From contig NZ_FNDG01000029.1 of the NCBI RefSeq assembly GCF_900100535.1, positions 1 to 55,244 of the forward strand: a stretch of 55,244 nt of DNA, written 5' to 3'. A program made the translations under genes and the position numbers. Position 1 is the first letter of the stretch. Every line of letters starts with the position of its first letter. This document shows positions 24,902 to 33,216 of this stretch, piece by piece. The notes beneath the pieces were generated by a model, which saw only the letters and a program-made list of their open reading frames with translations, searched no databases and was not told the origin of the DNA. The stretch is from Phytopseudomonas flavescens (GTDB taxonomy: Bacteria > Pseudomonadota > Gammaproteobacteria > Pseudomonadales > Pseudomonadaceae).

Positions 24902-26344
24902 ATGTTCGCCTTCAGCGAAACCCTAGAACGCCGCTTCGCCGCCCTGCATTCCACCGCCGACTTCTGGTCGCTGCGCCATGTGCGGGAAACCACCGAGCGC
25001 TATTGGGTGCGCCGCAACGTGGCGCTGGCGCCGTCGTTCGGTGACGATGCAGGCGCCATGCTCAGCGTGCGTATCGCTGGCGTGGAGGCCTACGCGGCGA
25101 CCAGCGATCTCAGCCAGGCCGGGCTGCAGGCAGCGCTCGACAGGGCCGAAGCGCTGGCGCGGCAGCTTGCGGGCCGCAATCTGCTCGATATGCATGAGCT
25201 ACCGGTGCCCCATGAGCAGGCCGATGACGTGATGCCCGGCTACCAGCGATCCCTGGCCAGCCCGGCCCACTGGTATGAGCTGCTGGCGGCCGAGTCGGCG
25301 CGGGTGCCGCGTGACGAGCGCCTCGTTGACTGGTACGCGGGCCTGAGCTTCACCGCCACCGAGCAGATCTACCTCAACAGCGCCGGTGCCCGTTTGCGGC
25401 GTGCCCAGCACTACGTGTTCCCGCAACTGGGGGTGACCGCCAGCGATGGCGCCGACAGCCAGAGCCGCAGCTTCGGCGGCACTCACCTGGCACGCCAGGG
25501 CGGTGCGGAGGTGATCGATCAGCTGGGGCTGATCGGTACCGCCAGCCGTATTGCCGACGAGGCGCTGCAGTTGCTGCTGGCGCCCAACACGCCAAGCGGC
25601 CACCGCGACCTGTTGCTGATGCCGGATCAGATGATCCTGCAGATCCACGAGTCCATCGGCCATCCACTGGAGCTGGATCGCATCCTCGGTGACGAGCGCA
25701 ATTTCGCCGGCACCAGCTTTATCCGCCAGGAAGATTTCGGCAGCTATCAATACGGCTCGCCGCTGCTCAACGTGACCTTCGACCCGACGGTTTCGGGCGA
25801 GCTGGCCAGCTACCGCCATGACGACGACGGCACGCCGGCGCAGCGTGAGTACCTGATCCGCGAGGGCATCCTGCAGCGACCGCTCGGCGGGGCGCTGTCG
25901 CAGTGGCGCAGCGGTCTGCAGGGGGTCGCCAACAGCCGTGCCTGCAGCTGGAACCGGCCGACCCTCGACCGCATGGCCAACCTCAATGTCGAGCCCGGTA
26001 CGCAACGCCTGCAGGAGCTGGTCGCGGGCATCGAGCAGGGCATTGTGATGAGCAACAACCGCTCCTGGTCGATCGACGATGCACGCAACAAATTCCAGTT
26101 CGGTTGCGAGTGGGGCCGGCTGATCGACAACGGCGAACTCAAGGGCGTGGTGAAGAACCCCAACTACCGCGGCATCTCCGCGCAGTTCTGGCGCAACCTC
26201 AAGGCCGTCGGCGATGCCAGTACCTTCGAAGTGCTGGGCACCCCATATTGCGGCAAGGGCGAACCGAACCAGGTGATCCGCGTCGGCCACGCCACGCCGG
26301 CGTGCGTGTTTGCCGATGTGGACATATTCGGAGGGGCGGCCTGA
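24902..26344 (+). CDS. TldD-like zinc metalloprotease
   Basis: 480-residue TldD/PmbA-family protease. The zinc motif HESIGH is at residues 249-254, preceded by LLLMPDQMILQI, and a conserved cysteine sits in GTPYCGKGEPNQ near the C-terminus. Together these mark it as the catalytic, TldD-type subunit. TldD/TldE heterodimers degrade unfolded peptides and mature RiPPs such as microcin B17. ATG 24902 follows GGGAGC; the open frame starts 8 codons earlier without a ribosome site. Its stop overlaps the start of the PmbA-like gene by one base, as expected for a heterodimer. This is probably a paralogue of the housekeeping tldD/pmbA genes of Pseudomonas. Confidence 0.85.
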   Translation: MFAFSETLERRFAALHSTADFWSLRHVRETTERYWVRRNVALAPSFGDDAGAMLSVRIAGVEAYAATSDLSQAGLQAALDRAEALARQLAGRNLLDMHELPVPHEQADDVMPGYQRSLASPAHWYELLAAESARVPRDERLVDWYAGLSFTATEQIYLNSAGARLRRAQHYVFPQLGVTASDGADSQSRSFGGTHLARQGGAEVIDQLGLIGTASRIADEALQLLLAPNTPSGHRDLLLMPDQMILQIHESIGHPLELDRILGDERNFAGTSFIRQEDFGSYQYGSPLLNVTFDPTVSGELASYRHDDDGTPAQREYLIREGILQRPLGGALSQWRSGLQGVANSRACSWNRPTLDRMANLNVEPGTQRLQELVAGIEQGIVMSNNRSWSIDDARNKFQFGCEWGRLIDNGELKGVVKNPNYRGISAQFWRNLKAVGDASTFEVLGTPYCGKGEPNQVIRVGHATPACVFADVDIFGGAA

Positions 26345-27663
26345 TGAACGCACGCCAGCATTTCGAAGCGCTGCTCGCGCACCTGAACGCCGGGCTGCAG
26401 GCCGGCGAGGGCTTTACCCTGGAGTACCAGGCCGAGGCTTCGGACTTTATCCGCTTCAACCACGCCCGCGTACGCCAGGCCGGCCAGACGCAGCAGGTGT
26501 ACGCCACCCTGGCGCTGTACCAGGGCGAGCGACATGGCGACTTCGAACTGGCCCTGAGCGGGGTGTTCGCGGATGACCAACTGCGTCTTGACCAGGCCCT
26601 GCAGCGCCTGCGCGCGGTAGTGCCGACACTGGCCGACGATCCTTACCTGCGTCTGAATCGTGAAGCCTGGCGCAGTGAAACTGCTGCGGGTCAGGGGATT
26701 CAGGACAGCCAGGCCGCCATCGCCCAGATCAACGAGGCGTCAGCCGGGCTGGATCTGGTCGGCTTCTATGCCGCCGGGCCGCAATATCAGGGCTTCGCCA
26801 GCTCCTGGGGCGCCTTCGGCTGGCACGCGGCGAGTAGCTTCAACTTCGAATTCAGCCTGTTCCATGAAAATGGCCAAGCGGTGAAAAGCAGTTATGCCGG
26901 CGAACGCTGGGATCCCCAGGCCTTCAACCGCAAGCTGGCGTTCGCCCGTGAACAGCTGCAGCACCTGGGCAAGCCCGCCCATGAACTGAAACCGGGGGCT
27001 TACCGTGCCTACTTGACGCCTGCTGCACTGGAAGAGCTGTTCGGGCTGTTCGCCTGGGGTTTTTCCGCCCAGGCGCTGGCCACAGGCAGCAGTCCCTTGC
27101 AGCGCTTGTTCGCCGGGAGCGCCAGCCTCAGTGCCAAGGTGACCCTCGACGAGCGTATCGAAGGCGGTTTGGCACCTGCCTTCACCCGCGAGGGCCCGCG
27201 TCAGCCGCTGCGGCTGCTGAGCGAAGGGCAGCCCGGCGAGCGTCTGGTCAGCTCACGCAGCGCAGCCGAATATGGCTTGATCGCCAACGGCGCGGGCAGC
27301 GGCGAGTACCCATTTTCCCTGCGCCTGCAAGGCGGCGAGCTGGAGGAGGGCGAGATCCTGCAGCGCCTCGACACCGGGCTGTATATCGGCAACCTGTGGT
27401 ACAGCAACTTCTCCGACCTGCCGGCCGGACGCCTGACCGGCATGACCCGCTTCGCCACCTTCTGGGTGGAGGACGGTCGCATCCGGGCGCCGGTCAATAC
27501 CATGCGCTTCGACGACTCGCTGTTCGACTTCCTCGGCCCGAACCTGGAAGCCCTGACCCGCGAGCCTGAGCTGCTGCTGCCAAACGGCACCTACGGCGCC
27601 CGCCAGACCGGTTCGATGGCGTTGCCCGGCGCGCTGCTGTCGCGCTTTACGCTGACCTTGTAG
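26344..27663 (+). CDS. PmbA/TldE-like partner protein
   Basis: 439-residue protein of the TldD/PmbA superfamily without the HExxxH motif, so it is the non-catalytic TldE-type partner. Family features are the N-terminal FIRFNHARVRQAG block and the late GLYIGNLWYSNFSDLPAGRLTGMTRFATFWVEDG segment. The TldD-like gene directly upstream overlaps it by one base (TGATG), predicting a 1:1 complex. The mid-protein region (QGFASSWGAFGWHAASSFNFEFSLF) is typical of the less-studied TldD/PmbA paralogues rather than E. coli PmbA. No peptide substrate gene is seen nearby. Confidence 0.8.
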   Translation: MNARQHFEALLAHLNAGLQAGEGFTLEYQAEASDFIRFNHARVRQAGQTQQVYATLALYQGERHGDFELALSGVFADDQLRLDQALQRLRAVVPTLADDPYLRLNREAWRSETAAGQGIQDSQAAIAQINEASAGLDLVGFYAAGPQYQGFASSWGAFGWHAASSFNFEFSLFHENGQAVKSSYAGERWDPQAFNRKLAFAREQLQHLGKPAHELKPGAYRAYLTPAALEELFGLFAWGFSAQALATGSSPLQRLFAGSASLSAKVTLDERIEGGLAPAFTREGPRQPLRLLSEGQPGERLVSSRSAAEYGLIANGAGSGEYPFSLRLQGGELEEGEILQRLDTGLYIGNLWYSNFSDLPAGRLTGMTRFATFWVEDGRIRAPVNTMRFDDSLFDFLGPNLEALTREPELLLPNGTYGARQTGSMALPGALLSRFTLTL

Positions 27664-27684
27664 GGAGAGCAGCCTCAAGACTTT

Positions 27685-27740
27685 CCTGGGTATCGCTGCG
27701 CTCAACCGCAGGCTACGACCTGTAGCCCGGTGCGAGCAAC
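27685..27740. repeat. REP-like palindrome family C, degenerate copy
   Basis: The left arm CTGGGTATCGCTGCGCTC is complete, as is the inner GGCTAC/GTAGCC stem. The right arm has decayed after GTAGCCCGGTGCGAGC. Copies at 34082-34147 (perfect) and 50932-51006 belong to the same family. It follows the PmbA-like gene and precedes the convergent toxin gene, in a 151-base gap. Confidence 0.75.
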
Positions 27741-27814
27741 GTGACACCCTGGAAGAGGCTAGTTGCATGTGCTGACTAACGCTCACCCACGATTTTGCGT
27801 CACCACAATGAGGC

Positions 27815-28111
27815 TCACTCGAGCATATGGGCGCGTAGTACGCGCTCCTCTCGCATGATGTGGATGATAAAAACCGTTGTATCCGAAACGCGGTAGAAAA
27901 TCCGGCAGGGCGGGACGACGACTTCGCGATAGAGAGCGTTTGGCAACTCGGCAGGAACGCGGCCGGACATCGGAAACTCGGCCAAGCGTGCGACCGCTTC
28001 AATCACCTTTTTGACGACTGCTCGTGCGGCATCTGGTTTGTCGAGGGCTATGTACTGCGCCAGATCCTCGAGTTGTTCGAGCGCGGGGGCCGTCCAGACT
28101 ATTTCAGCCAT
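27815..28111 (-). CDS. ParE/RelE-superfamily toxin
   Basis: 98-residue protein with the RelE/ParE fold pattern: IVWTAPALEQLEDLAQYIALDKPDAA at the N-terminus, then two helices, then the beta-sheet segment YREVVVPPCRIFYRVSDTTVFIIHIMREERVL. The N-terminal pattern and the -REERVL- end are nearer to ParE (gyrase-targeting) than to mRNA-cleaving RelE, but the target is not certain. It overlaps the antitoxin gene by 13 bases and follows it, the usual order. Confidence 0.85.
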   Translation of the reverse strand: MAEIVWTAPALEQLEDLAQYIALDKPDAARAVVKKVIEAVARLAEFPMSGRVPAELPNALYREVVVPPCRIFYRVSDTTVFIIHIMREERVLRAHMLE

Positions 28112-28356
28112 TTGCTCAGCCGTTCCTTGGCCTGTTCATGGCTGATGGTATTGCCTTCGACCACGGCTCGTTCGCCTCGCGCGAGGGCATCCAGCAGTGC
28201 AAGGCGTTTCTGCATGAACTGATAGTCATCGACGTCCACCAGATAAGCCGAAGGCATTCCGTGCTCGGTGATCAGTACGGGCTCTTTGGATTCGTGAAGA
28301 TCGGCAAGGATCTTGGTGGCCTGTCGCTTCAGGTTGGTGACCAGTTCGACTTTCAT
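28099..28356 (-). CDS. Phd/YefM-type antitoxin
   Basis: 85-residue antitoxin: N-terminal DNA-binding domain (TNLKRQATKILADLHESKEPVLITEHGMPSAYLVDVDDYQ) and an acidic-basic C-terminus ending HEQAKERLSKWLK that would wrap the toxin. The first gene of the toxin-antitoxin pair; the toxin starts within its last codons. A 20-bp operator-like palindrome lies 25 bases before the start, fitting autoregulation. The C-terminal motif recurs in the small ORF at 51062-51193. Confidence 0.88.
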   Translation of the reverse strand: MKVELVTNLKRQATKILADLHESKEPVLITEHGMPSAYLVDVDDYQFMQKRLALLDALARGERAVVEGNTISHEQAKERLSKWLK

Positions 28357-28380
28357 GATGGAGCTCTGTGCGTGAAGGAA

Positions 28381-28400
28381 AGTATCACTTTAGTGACACT
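28381..28400. promoter_or_regulatory. Palindromic operator of the toxin-antitoxin pair
   Basis: AGTATCAC (28381-28388) and GTGACACT (28393-28400) are inverted half-sites with one mismatch around TTTA. It lies just upstream of the antitoxin start. Phd-type antitoxins bind such palindromes to repress their own operon. Confidence 0.65.
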
Positions 28401-28483
28401 TTTCTCGCTGGGCAATCACAAAACGCTCTGAAACCGAACTGTCATTCCCGTGTCGCGCTACTGCCATCTGCGCTCGCTAAGTT

Positions 28484-28514
28484 GCTCGCCAATGAGATCG
28501 ATCTCAAGGCGAGC
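28484..28514. promoter_or_regulatory. LacI-type operator overlapping the ribosome site of the LacI-family gene
   Basis: The core TGAGATCGATCTCA (28493-28506) is a perfect 14-bp palindrome with a central CG, the form bound by LacI-family regulators. It is extended by outer arms GCTCGCC (28484-28490) and GGCGAGC (28508-28514). The right arm includes the AAGGCGAG ribosome site 5 bases before ATG 28519, so the same sequence could also fold in mRNA and mask translation. Likely autoregulation and control of the operon. Confidence 0.7.
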
Positions 28515-28518
28515 GAAC

Positions 28519-29538
28519 ATGACGGATCTGAAAGAAGTCGCCCTACGGGCAGGCGTTTCGCGGGCCACCGCCGCACGGGCTTTTGCCTCGCCGGACATGG
28601 TGCGCCCGCACACCCGCGAGCAGGTGTTCGCTGCGGCCCGCCAGCTGGGTTTTCGCCCCAACCGCCTGGGCCGCCAGTTGCGCCTGCAGACCACCCAACT
28701 GATCGGTGTGGTGGTGCCCAACCTGTTCAACCCGGTGTTCGCCGAGCAGTTCCAGGCGATGGAGCAGGTGGCCCGCTCGCGAGGCTACAACCTATTGCTG
28801 GCGACCACCGACTACGACGCCGAGCGCGAAAGCGTGGTGGTCGAGGAGTTGCTGCGCCAGCGTGTCGACGGCCTGGTGCTGACGGTGACGGATACTCAGA
28901 GCAATCGCGTGCTGCAGGATCTTGCCCGCGAGGACACGCCGTTCGTGCTGGCCTACAACCAGCCCGAGAACCCCGGTTACAGCGCCGTGTCGGTGGACAA
29001 CCGTGTCGGCATGGCGGCGGCGACCCGTTATCTGCTGGCGGCGGGGCACCGGCGAATCGGCGTGGTGGCTGGCTCGGCAGTGCAGTCCGACCGTGCCCGA
29101 CTGCGTTACGCCGGCTACCGGGACGCCATGTGCACGGCAGGGCTGGCGGCGTTGCCGCTGATCGAAATGCCTGCTCACACCCAGGCCGACTTCGCCGCCA
29201 TCGAGCCCTGGCTACGCGGCCCCCAGGCGCCCAGCGCGCTGCTCTGTTCCAACGACCTGCTGGCCATCAGCCTGATCAACGCGTTGCGCCGCAACGGCTG
29301 GAGCGTGCCGCACCAGCTGTCGGTCATGGGCTTCGACGGCATCGCTCTGGGCACCCAGATGCACCCGACGCTGTGCAGCGTGGTGCAGCCCATCGCCGAA
29401 ATGGCGCACACCGTGATCGACCAGTTGCTGGCGCAGATCGCCGGTGCCGCCCCCGTTTCCCATTACCTGCCGTGCCATATCCGGCCAGGCGGGAGTATCC
29501 GCCCCCTCGAGGAGACGCCCGATGATCCGCTTGCGTAA
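28519..29538 (+). CDS. LacI-family transcriptional regulator
   Basis: 339-residue regulator. The HTH is at residues 2-23 (TDLKEVALRAGVSRATAARAF) followed by the hinge helix (RPNRLGRQLRLQTT) and a periplasmic-binding-like effector domain from IGVVVPNLFNPVF. Length is standard. ATG 28519 is chosen over the open frame to 28450 because the HTH starts there. First gene of an operon with an ABC importer and a phosphodiesterase; it overlaps the binding-protein gene by 17 bases. It would sense the imported compound or a breakdown product. Confidence 0.9.
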   Translation: MTDLKEVALRAGVSRATAARAFASPDMVRPHTREQVFAAARQLGFRPNRLGRQLRLQTTQLIGVVVPNLFNPVFAEQFQAMEQVARSRGYNLLLATTDYDAERESVVVEELLRQRVDGLVLTVTDTQSNRVLQDLAREDTPFVLAYNQPENPGYSAVSVDNRVGMAAATRYLLAAGHRRIGVVAGSAVQSDRARLRYAGYRDAMCTAGLAALPLIEMPAHTQADFAAIEPWLRGPQAPSALLCSNDLLAISLINALRRNGWSVPHQLSVMGFDGIALGTQMHPTLCSVVQPIAEMAHTVIDQLLAQIAGAAPVSHYLPCHIRPGGSIRPLEETPDDPLA

Positions 29539-30526
29539 AACCCTTGCGGCCCTGTTGCTGTGCGCTACCGCCAGCCTGAGCCACGCCGCCGAAACGGCGA
29601 TCTGCTACAACTGCCCGCCGGAGTGGGCGGACTGGGGCGCGCAGCTCGCGGCGATCGCCGAGAGCACCGGCGTGAAGGTGCCGCTGGACAACAAGAATTC
29701 CGGCCAGGCGCTGGCGCAACTGGTGGCCGAGCGCGCGGCGCCGATGGCCGACGTGGTGTATTACGGCGTGACCTTCGGCCTGCAGGCGCAGAATGCCGGG
29801 GTGGTCGGCACCTACAAGCCTGCGGGTTGGGACGACATTCCGGCTGGATTGAAAGACCCGGCCGGTCACTGGTTCGCCATCCATTCCGGCACCCTGGGCA
29901 TCATGGTCAACGTCGACGCACTCGGCGGCCTGCCGGTGCCGCAAAGCTGGGCCGACCTGCTCAAGCCCGAGTACAAGGGCATGGTCGGTTACCTCGACCC
30001 GTCCAGCGCCTTCGTCGGTTACGTGTCGGCGGTAGCGATCAACCGCGCCATGGGCGGTGACCTCGACGACTTCACCCCGGCCATCGACTACTTCAACAAG
30101 CTGGCGGGCAACTCGCCGGTGGTGCCCAAGCAGACCGCCTACGCGCGGGTGCTGTCCGGCGAGCTGCCGATCCTCGTCGACTACGACTTCAACGCCTACC
30201 GCGCGCGCTACAAGGACCAGGCCAACGTCGCCTTCGTGATTCCCAGCGAGGGCAGTATCAGCGTGCCCTACGTGATGAGCGTGGTGGACAACGCCCCGCA
30301 CCGCGCCAATGCCGAGAAGGTGCTGGACTTCGTGCTCTCCGACCAGGGCCAGGCGCTATGGGCCAATGCCTACCTGCGGCCGGTACGGCCGGTGCAGATG
30401 CCAGCCGAGGTGGCGGCGCGCTTCCTGCCGGAAAGCGATTACGCCCGGGCCGGCGTGGTGGATTACCAGAAGATGGCTGCGGTGCAGGAAGCCTTCGCCG
30501 CGCGTTACCTGAAAGAGGTGCGTTGA
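29522..30526 (+). CDS. ABC substrate-binding protein, Fe3+/polyamine/2-aminoethylphosphonate-like class
   Basis: 334-residue periplasmic protein with a signal peptide (cleavage near SHAA, residue 22) and a CYNC pair right after it (C28, C31), which may form a disulfide. The body has the cluster of the class that includes iron, thiamine and 2-aminoethylphosphonate binders (YYGVTFGLQAQNAGVVGTYKP, GTLGIMVNVDALGG, TAYARVLSGELPILVDYDFNAY). Start at ATG 29522 after GGAGAC. Neighbouring permeases and ATPase fit that class. The metallophosphodiesterase in the operon hints at a phosphorus-containing ligand, which remains inference. Confidence 0.82.
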   Translation: MIRLRKTLAALLLCATASLSHAAETAICYNCPPEWADWGAQLAAIAESTGVKVPLDNKNSGQALAQLVAERAAPMADVVYYGVTFGLQAQNAGVVGTYKPAGWDDIPAGLKDPAGHWFAIHSGTLGIMVNVDALGGLPVPQSWADLLKPEYKGMVGYLDPSSAFVGYVSAVAINRAMGGDLDDFTPAIDYFNKLAGNSPVVPKQTAYARVLSGELPILVDYDFNAYRARYKDQANVAFVIPSEGSISVPYVMSVVDNAPHRANAEKVLDFVLSDQGQALWANAYLRPVRPVQMPAEVAARFLPESDYARAGVVDYQKMAAVQEAFAARYLKEVR

Positions 30527-30527
30527 G

Positions 30528-31397
30528 GTGAGCCGCGCCCTGAGCAACCGCGCTGCCGTGAGGGCCCACCGCCGGCCGCTGTGGCGCTGGCGGCCCGGCG
30601 CTGCCGTGGCGCTGGTGCCGGCTGCCGCCGTGTTGCTGGCCTTCTGGCTGTTGCCGCTGGCCCATCTGGTGCTGCTCGGCGGCGAAAGCCGTGGCGAGGC
30701 GGGCAGTGGCTACTGGCAGGTGCTAAGCAGTGCCCAATACCTGGGCAGCCTGGCACAGACCAGCGTGCTGGCGGCGTCGGTGACCCTGGCGGCGCTGCTG
30801 GTGGGCAGCATCAGCGGGGTGTTTCTCGCCCGCCAGCGTTTCTTCGGACGCTCGGCGCTGGTCGCCCTGCTGACCTTTCCCCTGGCGTTCCCCGGCGTGG
30901 TGGTGGGCTTTCTGGTGATTCTGCTGGCCGGCCGTCAGGGCCTATTCGCGGCGCTTGGCATGGGCTTGGTGGGCGAGCGCTGGATCTTCGCCTACTCGCT
31001 GGCTGGGTTGTTTCTCGGCTATCTGTACTTCTCCATACCGCGGGTGATCCTCACCGTGATGGCCGCCAGTGAAAGCCTGGACACCAGCCTGGAGGAGGCC
31101 GCTCGATCGCTTGGCGCGAGCCACTGGCGTGTCACCTGGGACGTCATCGTGCCGGGGCTTATGCCCGCGCTGGTGTCCTGTGGCGCGATCTGCTTTGCCA
31201 CCTCGATGGGCGCGTTCGGCACCGCGTTCACCCTTGGCACCCAGCTCAACGTCACGCCGGTGGCGATCTACAGCCTGTTCACCAACTACGCCAACTTCAC
31301 CGTGGCTGCGGCGCTGTCGGTGGTCCTTGGCGCGCTGACCTGGGTGGTGCTGCTGGTGGTCAGGAAGTGGGTGCGGCAATCCGGAGGGCTGCTATGA
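30528..31397 (+). CDS. ABC transporter permease 1 (LacI operon)
   Basis: 289-residue inner-membrane permease of the BPD_transp_1 family, with six hydrophobic segments and the EAA loop EAARSLGASHWRVTWDVIVPGLMPAL. Start is GTG 30528, one base after the binding-protein stop, with GAGG in the preceding codons. The N-terminus is rich in arginine before the first helix. It ends overlapping the start of the second permease (ATGA). The two permeases would form a heterodimeric channel. Confidence 0.87.
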   Translation: MSRALSNRAAVRAHRRPLWRWRPGAAVALVPAAAVLLAFWLLPLAHLVLLGGESRGEAGSGYWQVLSSAQYLGSLAQTSVLAASVTLAALLVGSISGVFLARQRFFGRSALVALLTFPLAFPGVVVGFLVILLAGRQGLFAALGMGLVGERWIFAYSLAGLFLGYLYFSIPRVILTVMAASESLDTSLEEAARSLGASHWRVTWDVIVPGLMPALVSCGAICFATSMGAFGTAFTLGTQLNVTPVAIYSLFTNYANFTVAAALSVVLGALTWVVLLVVRKWVRQSGGLL

Positions 31398-32188
31398 AAC
31401 GGTCGACGCTTTTTGCCGCGCAGTTGATCTTCACCTGCCTGGTCTGCGCCTTCATGCTGGTGCCGGTGCTGCTGTCGCTGCTCGCCGGGTTGACCCGCAA
31501 TTATTTCCAGGGCCTCTCCAGCGGCCTGACCTTCGACTGGCTCGTGCAGGTCTGGCAGGCCTATTCGCCTACGGTATGGTTGTCCATGCAGTTGGCCGTG
31601 GCCTGCGCGTTGTGTGTCTGCGTGATCGGCGTGCCGGCGGCCTACGCCCTGGTGCGCATGAACAACCGCTTCAGCCGCGCCTTCGAAGAACTGATGGTAT
31701 TGCCGGTGGCGATGCCGGGCCTGGCCAGCGCACTCGCGCTGCTGCTGACTTACGGCCACTTCGGCGGCTTTCGTGGCAGCTGGCTGTTCATCCTGGTTGG
31801 CCACGTGCTGTTTACCCTGCCGTTTCTGGTGCGCCCGGTCATGGCGGTGATGCAACGCCAGAACCTGCCGACCCTCGAAGATGCCGCCGCCAGTCTCGGC
31901 GCCGGCCCGCTGCGGCGCTTCTTCACCGTGGTGGTGCCCAATTGCCGGGCCGGCATCCTCGCCGGCGTGCTGATGGTCGTCACCCTGTCCCTCGGTGAGT
32001 TCAACCTGACCTGGATGCTCCATACACCGATGACCAAGACCCTGCCGGTGGGCCTCGCCGACAGTTACGCCTCGGCGCGGCTGGAAGTCGCCAGCGCCTA
32101 CACCCTGCTGTTCCTGTTGATGATCGTGCCGCTGCTGATCGCCCTGCAGGCCATCAGCGCACGCCTGTCCCGTGGAGGCCAACGATGA
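31394..32188 (+). CDS. ABC transporter permease 2 (LacI operon)
   Basis: 264-residue permease, six hydrophobic segments, EAA-type loop EDAAASLGAGPLRRFFTVVVPNCRAGILAG. ATG 31394 with GGAGGG upstream; the frame opens 9 codons earlier without support. Overlaps its neighbours by 4 bases on both sides (ATGA), showing tight coupling with permease 1 and the ATPase. Confidence 0.87.
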   Translation: MKRSTLFAAQLIFTCLVCAFMLVPVLLSLLAGLTRNYFQGLSSGLTFDWLVQVWQAYSPTVWLSMQLAVACALCVCVIGVPAAYALVRMNNRFSRAFEELMVLPVAMPGLASALALLLTYGHFGGFRGSWLFILVGHVLFTLPFLVRPVMAVMQRQNLPTLEDAAASLGAGPLRRFFTVVVPNCRAGILAGVLMVVTLSLGEFNLTWMLHTPMTKTLPVGLADSYASARLEVASAYTLLFLLMIVPLLIALQAISARLSRGGQR

Positions 32189-33216
32189 CCGCTACCTCCA
32201 TTCGCCTGCAGAACTGCCGCAAGGCGTTCGCCGACGGCACCGTCGCCGTGGATGACCTCAGCCTGGATATCCACGCTGGCGAGACCCTGGCCATCCTCGG
32301 CCCGTCCGGCTGCGGCAAGACCACCACGCTGCGCCTGATCGCCGGCCTTGAGCGCCCGGATGCCGGACAGGTGTTCTTTGCCGCGCAGGATGTCACCCAG
32401 TTGCCCATCGAGCGCCGTGACGTGGGCATGGTGTTTCAGAACTATGCGCTGTTTCCCAACCTGAACGTGGCGGGCAACATCGTCTATGGCCTCAAGGTGC
32501 GCGGCATGGCACGTGACGAGCGCGATCGGCGCTGCGCCGAACTGCTCGAACTGGTCGGCCTGCCGGGCTACGGCCAGCGCGCCATCCATGAGTTGTCCGG
32601 CGGCCAGCGCCAGCGGGTTGCCCTGGCCCGTGCCCTGGCGCCACGGCCACGGGTACTGCTGCTGGATGAGCCGCTGGCGGCGCTGGACGCGCAGTTGCGC
32701 GAGCGCCTGCGCAGCGAGCTGGCCCAGTTGCTGCGCGAGCTGGCCATTACCGCCGTGTTCGTCACCCACGATCAGGGCGAGGCCATGGCGCTTGGCGACC
32801 GCATTCTGGTCATGGAGCGCGGGCGCATCGCTCAACTGGCCACGCCGCGAGCGCTCTATCAGCAGCCCGCCAATGCCTTCGTAGCGAACTTCATCGGCAC
32901 TCTGAATGCCTTCGCGGTGCTCGGCCGTACGGCCAATGGCGTGCAGGTCAACGGCGGCGAGTTGCCCTGGAGCGCCAGCGAGCTGCCGGGCACCCTGTAT
33001 TGCCGGCCCGAACACCTGCAGGTGACCAGTGCCCCCGGCCACGTGCGCGGGCGTCTGCTCGGGCAATTCTTCCAGGGCGCGCAGAGCCGCCTGCTGGTCG
33101 ACGTGGGCGGCGCGCAGCCGCTGTCGGTGGACAGCAGCGACGACCGCCTGCATGCCCCCGGCGATTTGATCAACCTGGCCGTCGAGCCCCAACGCGTGTT
33201 CAGCCTCAATGCCTGA
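32185..33216 (+). CDS. ABC transporter ATP-binding protein with TOBE domain (LacI operon)
   Basis: 343-residue ATPase of the PotA/UgpC/FbpC type. Walker A GPSGCGKTT (about residues 39-47), Q-loop VFQNYALFPN, signature LSGGQRQRVALARAL, Walker B VLLLDEPLAALD, H-loop VTHDQGEAMAL. A C-terminal TOBE-like beta domain (residues 240-343) could bind regulators or the substrate. It overlaps permease 2 by 4 bases and the phosphodiesterase gene by 8. Confidence 0.9.
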   Translation: MTATSIRLQNCRKAFADGTVAVDDLSLDIHAGETLAILGPSGCGKTTTLRLIAGLERPDAGQVFFAAQDVTQLPIERRDVGMVFQNYALFPNLNVAGNIVYGLKVRGMARDERDRRCAELLELVGLPGYGQRAIHELSGGQRQRVALARALAPRPRVLLLDEPLAALDAQLRERLRSELAQLLRELAITAVFVTHDQGEAMALGDRILVMERGRIAQLATPRALYQQPANAFVANFIGTLNAFAVLGRTANGVQVNGGELPWSASELPGTLYCRPEHLQVTSAPGHVRGRLLGQFFQGAQSRLLVDVGGAQPLSVDSSDDRLHAPGDLINLAVEPQRVFSLNA

